In this document: piece after piece, positions 5,713 to 7,302 of the stretch
Position numbering within the stretch: position 1 is the stretch's first letter
How the letters are laid out: the number at the start of each line of letters is the position of its first letter
Assembly: GCA_937982065.1 (NCBI GenBank)
Contig: CALJMO010000046.1
Coordinates: 1-7,302, forward strand
Direction: 5' to 3'
Origin: an uncultured Collinsella sp.
GTDB lineage: Bacteria; Actinomycetota; Coriobacteriia; Coriobacteriales; Coriobacteriaceae
Length of the DNA: 7,302 nucleotides
The notes under the pieces: model-generated
The model's database searches: none
What the model was told of the DNA's origin: nothing
Seen by the model: only the letters and a program-made list of their open reading frames with translations
Position numbers and translations under genes: made by a program

Positions 5713-6792
5713 TTACTCCTCCTCGGGGTACACGACTCCCCAGTCGGCGCGGAGCTTGGTCATAAGCTCCATAACATCAGAAGCATAATCCAGCAGCTCG
5801 CGCTTGGAGTCGTCGCCGGCAACGGCCTTCTCCAGGTCGGCCATCTCATAGCACAGGGCGTAAGCCTCGGTGCCGGCGTGGACCTCCTCGCGGTGGCCGT
5901 CCGCAGTCCACACGATGGTCGCGTGATCGGCACGCGGATATTCATTGACCTCGATGTAGCACTTGTCGAAGCTGATGACCGAGCGCTTGGGCTGCTTGGA
6001 GTGGAGCGTAAGGCTCACGACGCCCAGCTGCTGCTCGGCATTTCGGCAGACGATGCCACCCGCGACGTCAACGCCAGTCTCGCAGGTGTTGCCCAGCGAA
6101 ACGACCTCAGCGGGCTGGCTTGCCATAAAGAGGCGCATGACGGACAGGGCATAGACGCCAATATCGAGCATGGCACCGCCAGCAAGGTTGCGATTGAAAA
6201 AGCGGTTGGTCAGGTCGCCGTACTCCTTGTAGCTGCCAAAGTTGAGCTGGGCGAGGTTCATGCGTCCAAAGTCGCCGGCATCCATGCGGCGGCGCAGCTC
6301 CTGATACAAGGGCATGTGGAGCACCGTGGTGGCATCCATAAGGACCACGTTGTGCTCGTCGGCGATGGCACGGGCCTCGTCGAGCTCGGCAGAGTTGAGG
6401 GTAATGGCCTTCTCGCAGAGTACGTGCTTACCAGCTGCCAGAGCGGCTCGCAGGTAGGTGATATGCGTGTTGTGCGGCGTGGTGATATAGACTGCGTCAA
6501 TGTTAGGATCGGCGTAGAGGTCCTCGACCGTTTCATAGACCTTCTCGATGCCATATTGCTCGGCAAAAGCCTGAGCCTTGGACAGAGTGCGGTTGGCAAC
6601 GCCCGCAAGCTTGCGGCCGGCAAGAGCGAGAGACTGGGCCATCTGGTTGGCGATAACGCCGCACCCGATCACAGCCCAACGAAGCTCGGGAGCCGTAAAA
6701 ATATCGTTGGGGAACGGCTGATCCTGGACCGAGGCAAACGCCGCCTTTGCGGCTGCCTCGGCGTCGAGCGGAGCCTGTTTGGAATCTGCCAT
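5713..6792 (-). CDS. Gfo/Idh/MocA-family NAD(P)-dependent oxidoreductase
   Basis: The 359-residue product has an N-terminal Rossmann fold, WAVIGCGVIANQMAQSL (39-55, a GxGxxA dinucleotide motif), then AVYITTPHNTHI (100-111) and HVLCEKAITLNSAE (123-136). Lys128 is the family's catalytic or substrate-contacting lysine; the usual EKP is EKA here. The C-terminal substrate domain has GGAMLDIGVYALSVMRL (205-221), whose D210 and Y214 resemble dihydrodiol-dehydrogenase/glucose-fructose-oxidoreductase-like members. Such enzymes oxidise or reduce sugars, inositols or related polyols; the substrate is not predictable. About 35 residues precede the Rossmann strand, more than usual, but the ATG at 6792 has a strong AGGAGG (6799-6804) with 6-nt spacing. 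It is the first gene of an operon with the DeoR regulator. Confidence 0.92.
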   Translation of the reverse strand: MADSKQAPLDAEAAAKAAFASVQDQPFPNDIFTAPELRWAVIGCGVIANQMAQSLALAGRKLAGVANRTLSKAQAFAEQYGIEKVYETVEDLYADPNIDAVYITTPHNTHITYLRAALAAGKHVLCEKAITLNSAELDEARAIADEHNVVLMDATTVLHMPLYQELRRRMDAGDFGRMNLAQLNFGSYKEYGDLTNRFFNRNLAGGAMLDIGVYALSVMRLFMASQPAEVVSLGNTCETGVDVAGGIVCRNAEQQLGVVSLTLHSKQPKRSVISFDKCYIEVNEYPRADHATIVWTADGHREEVHAGTEAYALCYEMADLEKAVAGDDSKRELLDYASDVMELMTKLRADWGVVYPEEE

Positions 6793-6900
6793 GATGTGCC
6801 TCCTGAGTTATCGGAAGTCCTTTATTTCTAACAACCCTATATTCGCACAATTGCGCGCGTATCTGCTCGTGTTTGCGTGTTTATTTGCTTATCAGTCTTT

Positions 6901-6930
6901 ATTTAGCCATAGTTGGCAGATGTTTGTGCA
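6901..6930 (-). promoter_or_regulatory. Weak candidate promoter of the oxidoreductase-deoR operon
   Basis: On the minus strand TGCACA (6925-6930) and CTAAAT (6901-6906) are 18 bp apart, with a TG one base upstream of the -10 (extended -10 form). Matches to consensus are four and three of six. It sits directly downstream of the ATGCGCAT cluster, a position that would suit activation. The leader would be about 100 nt. Other AT-rich hexamers nearer the gene are possible. Confidence 0.3.
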
Positions 6931-6933
6931 GTT

Positions 6934-6973
6934 ATGCGCATTATCGCGCAAGGCTATGCGCATAAATGCGCAT
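6934..6973. promoter_or_regulatory. Cluster of three perfect ATGCGCAT palindromes (operator-like)
   Basis: The 8-bp palindrome ATGCGCAT occurs at 6934-6941, 6956-6963 and 6966-6973. Centre spacings are 22 and 10 bp, about two turns and one turn of the helix, so all three present the same face. A related half-site, TCGCGCA, lies between the first two. The cluster is 140-180 bp upstream of the oxidoreductase-deoR operon. It may be a binding site for the DeoR protein or another dimeric regulator; no binding partner can be named. Confidence 0.5.
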
Positions 6974-7121
6974 GCAACGATCCTTGTGAAACATAAAGGG
7001 GCAGAGCACCATAGCCATAAAAGACAGAGTAGGCCGTATTACTCCACCCCTCTGGGGGCATCAGACATCAAAGGACCGTCCCAAACTGTCGGCACATTGA
7101 GACTGTCCCCCCAACGACTGG

Positions 7122-7216
7122 TCATTTAAGTCTGTCCCCAATGAATGCAACGGCCACTCATTTAAGTCTGTCCCCAATGAATGCAACGGCAACTCATTTA
7201 AGTCTGTCCCCAATGA
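7122..7216. repeat. 36-bp tandem repeat (2.6 copies) carrying the GGGGACAG core on the minus strand
   Basis: Units start at 7122, 7158 and 7194, each opening with TCATTTAAGTCTGTCCCC and then AATGA. The first two continue with ATGCAACGGC and differ at one or two bases. TCATT and AATGA bracket each unit as a short stem. A degenerate relative precedes them (CTGTCCCC at 7103-7110). In the last copy CTGTCCCCA (7204-7212) pairs with TGGGGATAG (7218-7226), one G-U, forming a hairpin next to the terminator. The 36-bp period is a multiple of three, which creates an apparent repetitive minus-strand ORF that I do not accept as a gene. Confidence 0.85.
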
Positions 7217-7228
7217 GTGGGGATAGAA

Positions 7229-7262
7229 AAAGGCCCGGGTGCCGTGGGGCATCCGGGCCTTT
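7229..7262 (-). terminator. Strong terminator, probably for a minus-strand gene at the right edge
   Basis: AAAGGCCCGGGTGCC (7229-7243) pairs with GGCATCCGGGCCTTT (7248-7262), 15 pairs including one G-U, around a GTGG tetraloop. On the minus strand it is followed by a T5 tract (complement of 7227-7231), a better U run than on the plus strand, so the minus orientation is favoured. It lies just downstream of a possible stop codon at 7289-7291. Confidence 0.85.
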
Positions 7263-7288
7263 GCTAGCAACTTGATGTTGCGGGCAGC

Positions 7289-7302
7289 TTAGAACTTGTG
7301 GC
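7289..7302 (-). CDS. Possible 3' end of a minus-strand gene entering from the right edge
   Basis: On the minus strand the last bases read as codons CAC AAG TTC TAA, giving a C-terminus HKF with the stop at 7289-7291, 26 nt before the terminator stem. Only the terminator's position and polarity suggest a gene. Four codons are too few to identify a product or to prove the frame. Confidence 0.25.

Noticed and set aside
5521..6831. 436-codon plus-strand ORF opposite the oxidoreductase and DeoR genes
   Set aside because: It is antisense to two recognisable genes with good ribosome binding sites, and its translation shows no family motif.
6821..6904. Three TTTATTT heptamers (6821, 6880, 6898) as possible DeoR operators
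   Set aside because: Spacing is irregular (59 and 18 bp), the region is AT-rich, and such heptamers are expected by chance. The ATGCGCAT cluster is the better candidate.
6779..7129. 116-codon plus-strand ORF in the right intergenic region
   Set aside because: It begins within the antisense of the oxidoreductase start, runs through the palindrome cluster and repeats, and lacks a ribosome binding site or recognisable domain.
7061..7270. Minus-strand ORF of 69 codons with a 12-residue repeat (SLGTDLNE type)
   Set aside because: The repeat is the 36-bp DNA tandem repeat read in frame, the ORF crosses the terminator stem, and no ribosome binding site or family resemblance is visible.

Overview
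The window is GC-rich bacterial DNA with tight Shine-Dalgarno sites, short operon gaps and several hairpin repeats built around a GGGGAC core. From gene content and this repeat style I infer a gut actinobacterium of the Coriobacteriia, most likely Collinsella-like. That placement rests on impression, not on a search.

Layout. (1) 1-569, plus: the 3' part of a YheO/DauR-like regulator (PAS sensor plus C-terminal helix-turn-helix), open at the left edge. (2) 570-693: a GGGGACGG repeat-like motif and a strong bidirectional terminator shared with the convergent gene. (3) 694-1071, minus: ridA, the reactive enamine/imine deaminase. (4) 1072-1371: a divergent intergenic region holding a good minus-strand promoter for ridA, three stacked inverted repeats, and a -10 box for the plus-strand operon. 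(5) 1372-4539, plus: a two-gene unit with a 15-nt gap, coding for a long U32-family protein (RlhA/TrhP-like, with cysteine clusters) and a RluA-family pseudouridine synthase. Both families act in RNA modification. (6) 4540-4962: 423 bases without a gene, holding two nearly identical 40-bp hairpin repeats in direct orientation. They flank three regularly spaced palindromic units (period about 80 bp) and a rho-independent terminator. (7) 4963-6792, minus: a two-gene operon with a 3-nt gap, a Gfo/Idh/MocA-type NAD(P)-dependent oxidoreductase followed by a DeoR-family repressor, probably a small sugar- or polyol-related regulon. (8) 6793-7302: about 510 bases with almost no coding sequence. It holds a cluster of three perfect ATGCGCAT palindromes upstream of the operon, a 36-bp tandem repeat carrying the GGGGACAG core on the minus strand, and a strong terminator that probably serves a minus-strand gene entering from the right edge. 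I see nothing convincing between about 6974 and 7090.

The coding genes belong to ordinary families. The most unusual content is non-coding: the three-unit palindrome array at 4608-4824 within its direct-repeat frame, the GGGGAC-core repeat family recurring at gene ends, and the phased ATGCGCAT operator-like cluster. None of the coding genes looks like a defence or mobile system, and no transposase, integrase, tRNA, rRNA or Cas gene is visible.
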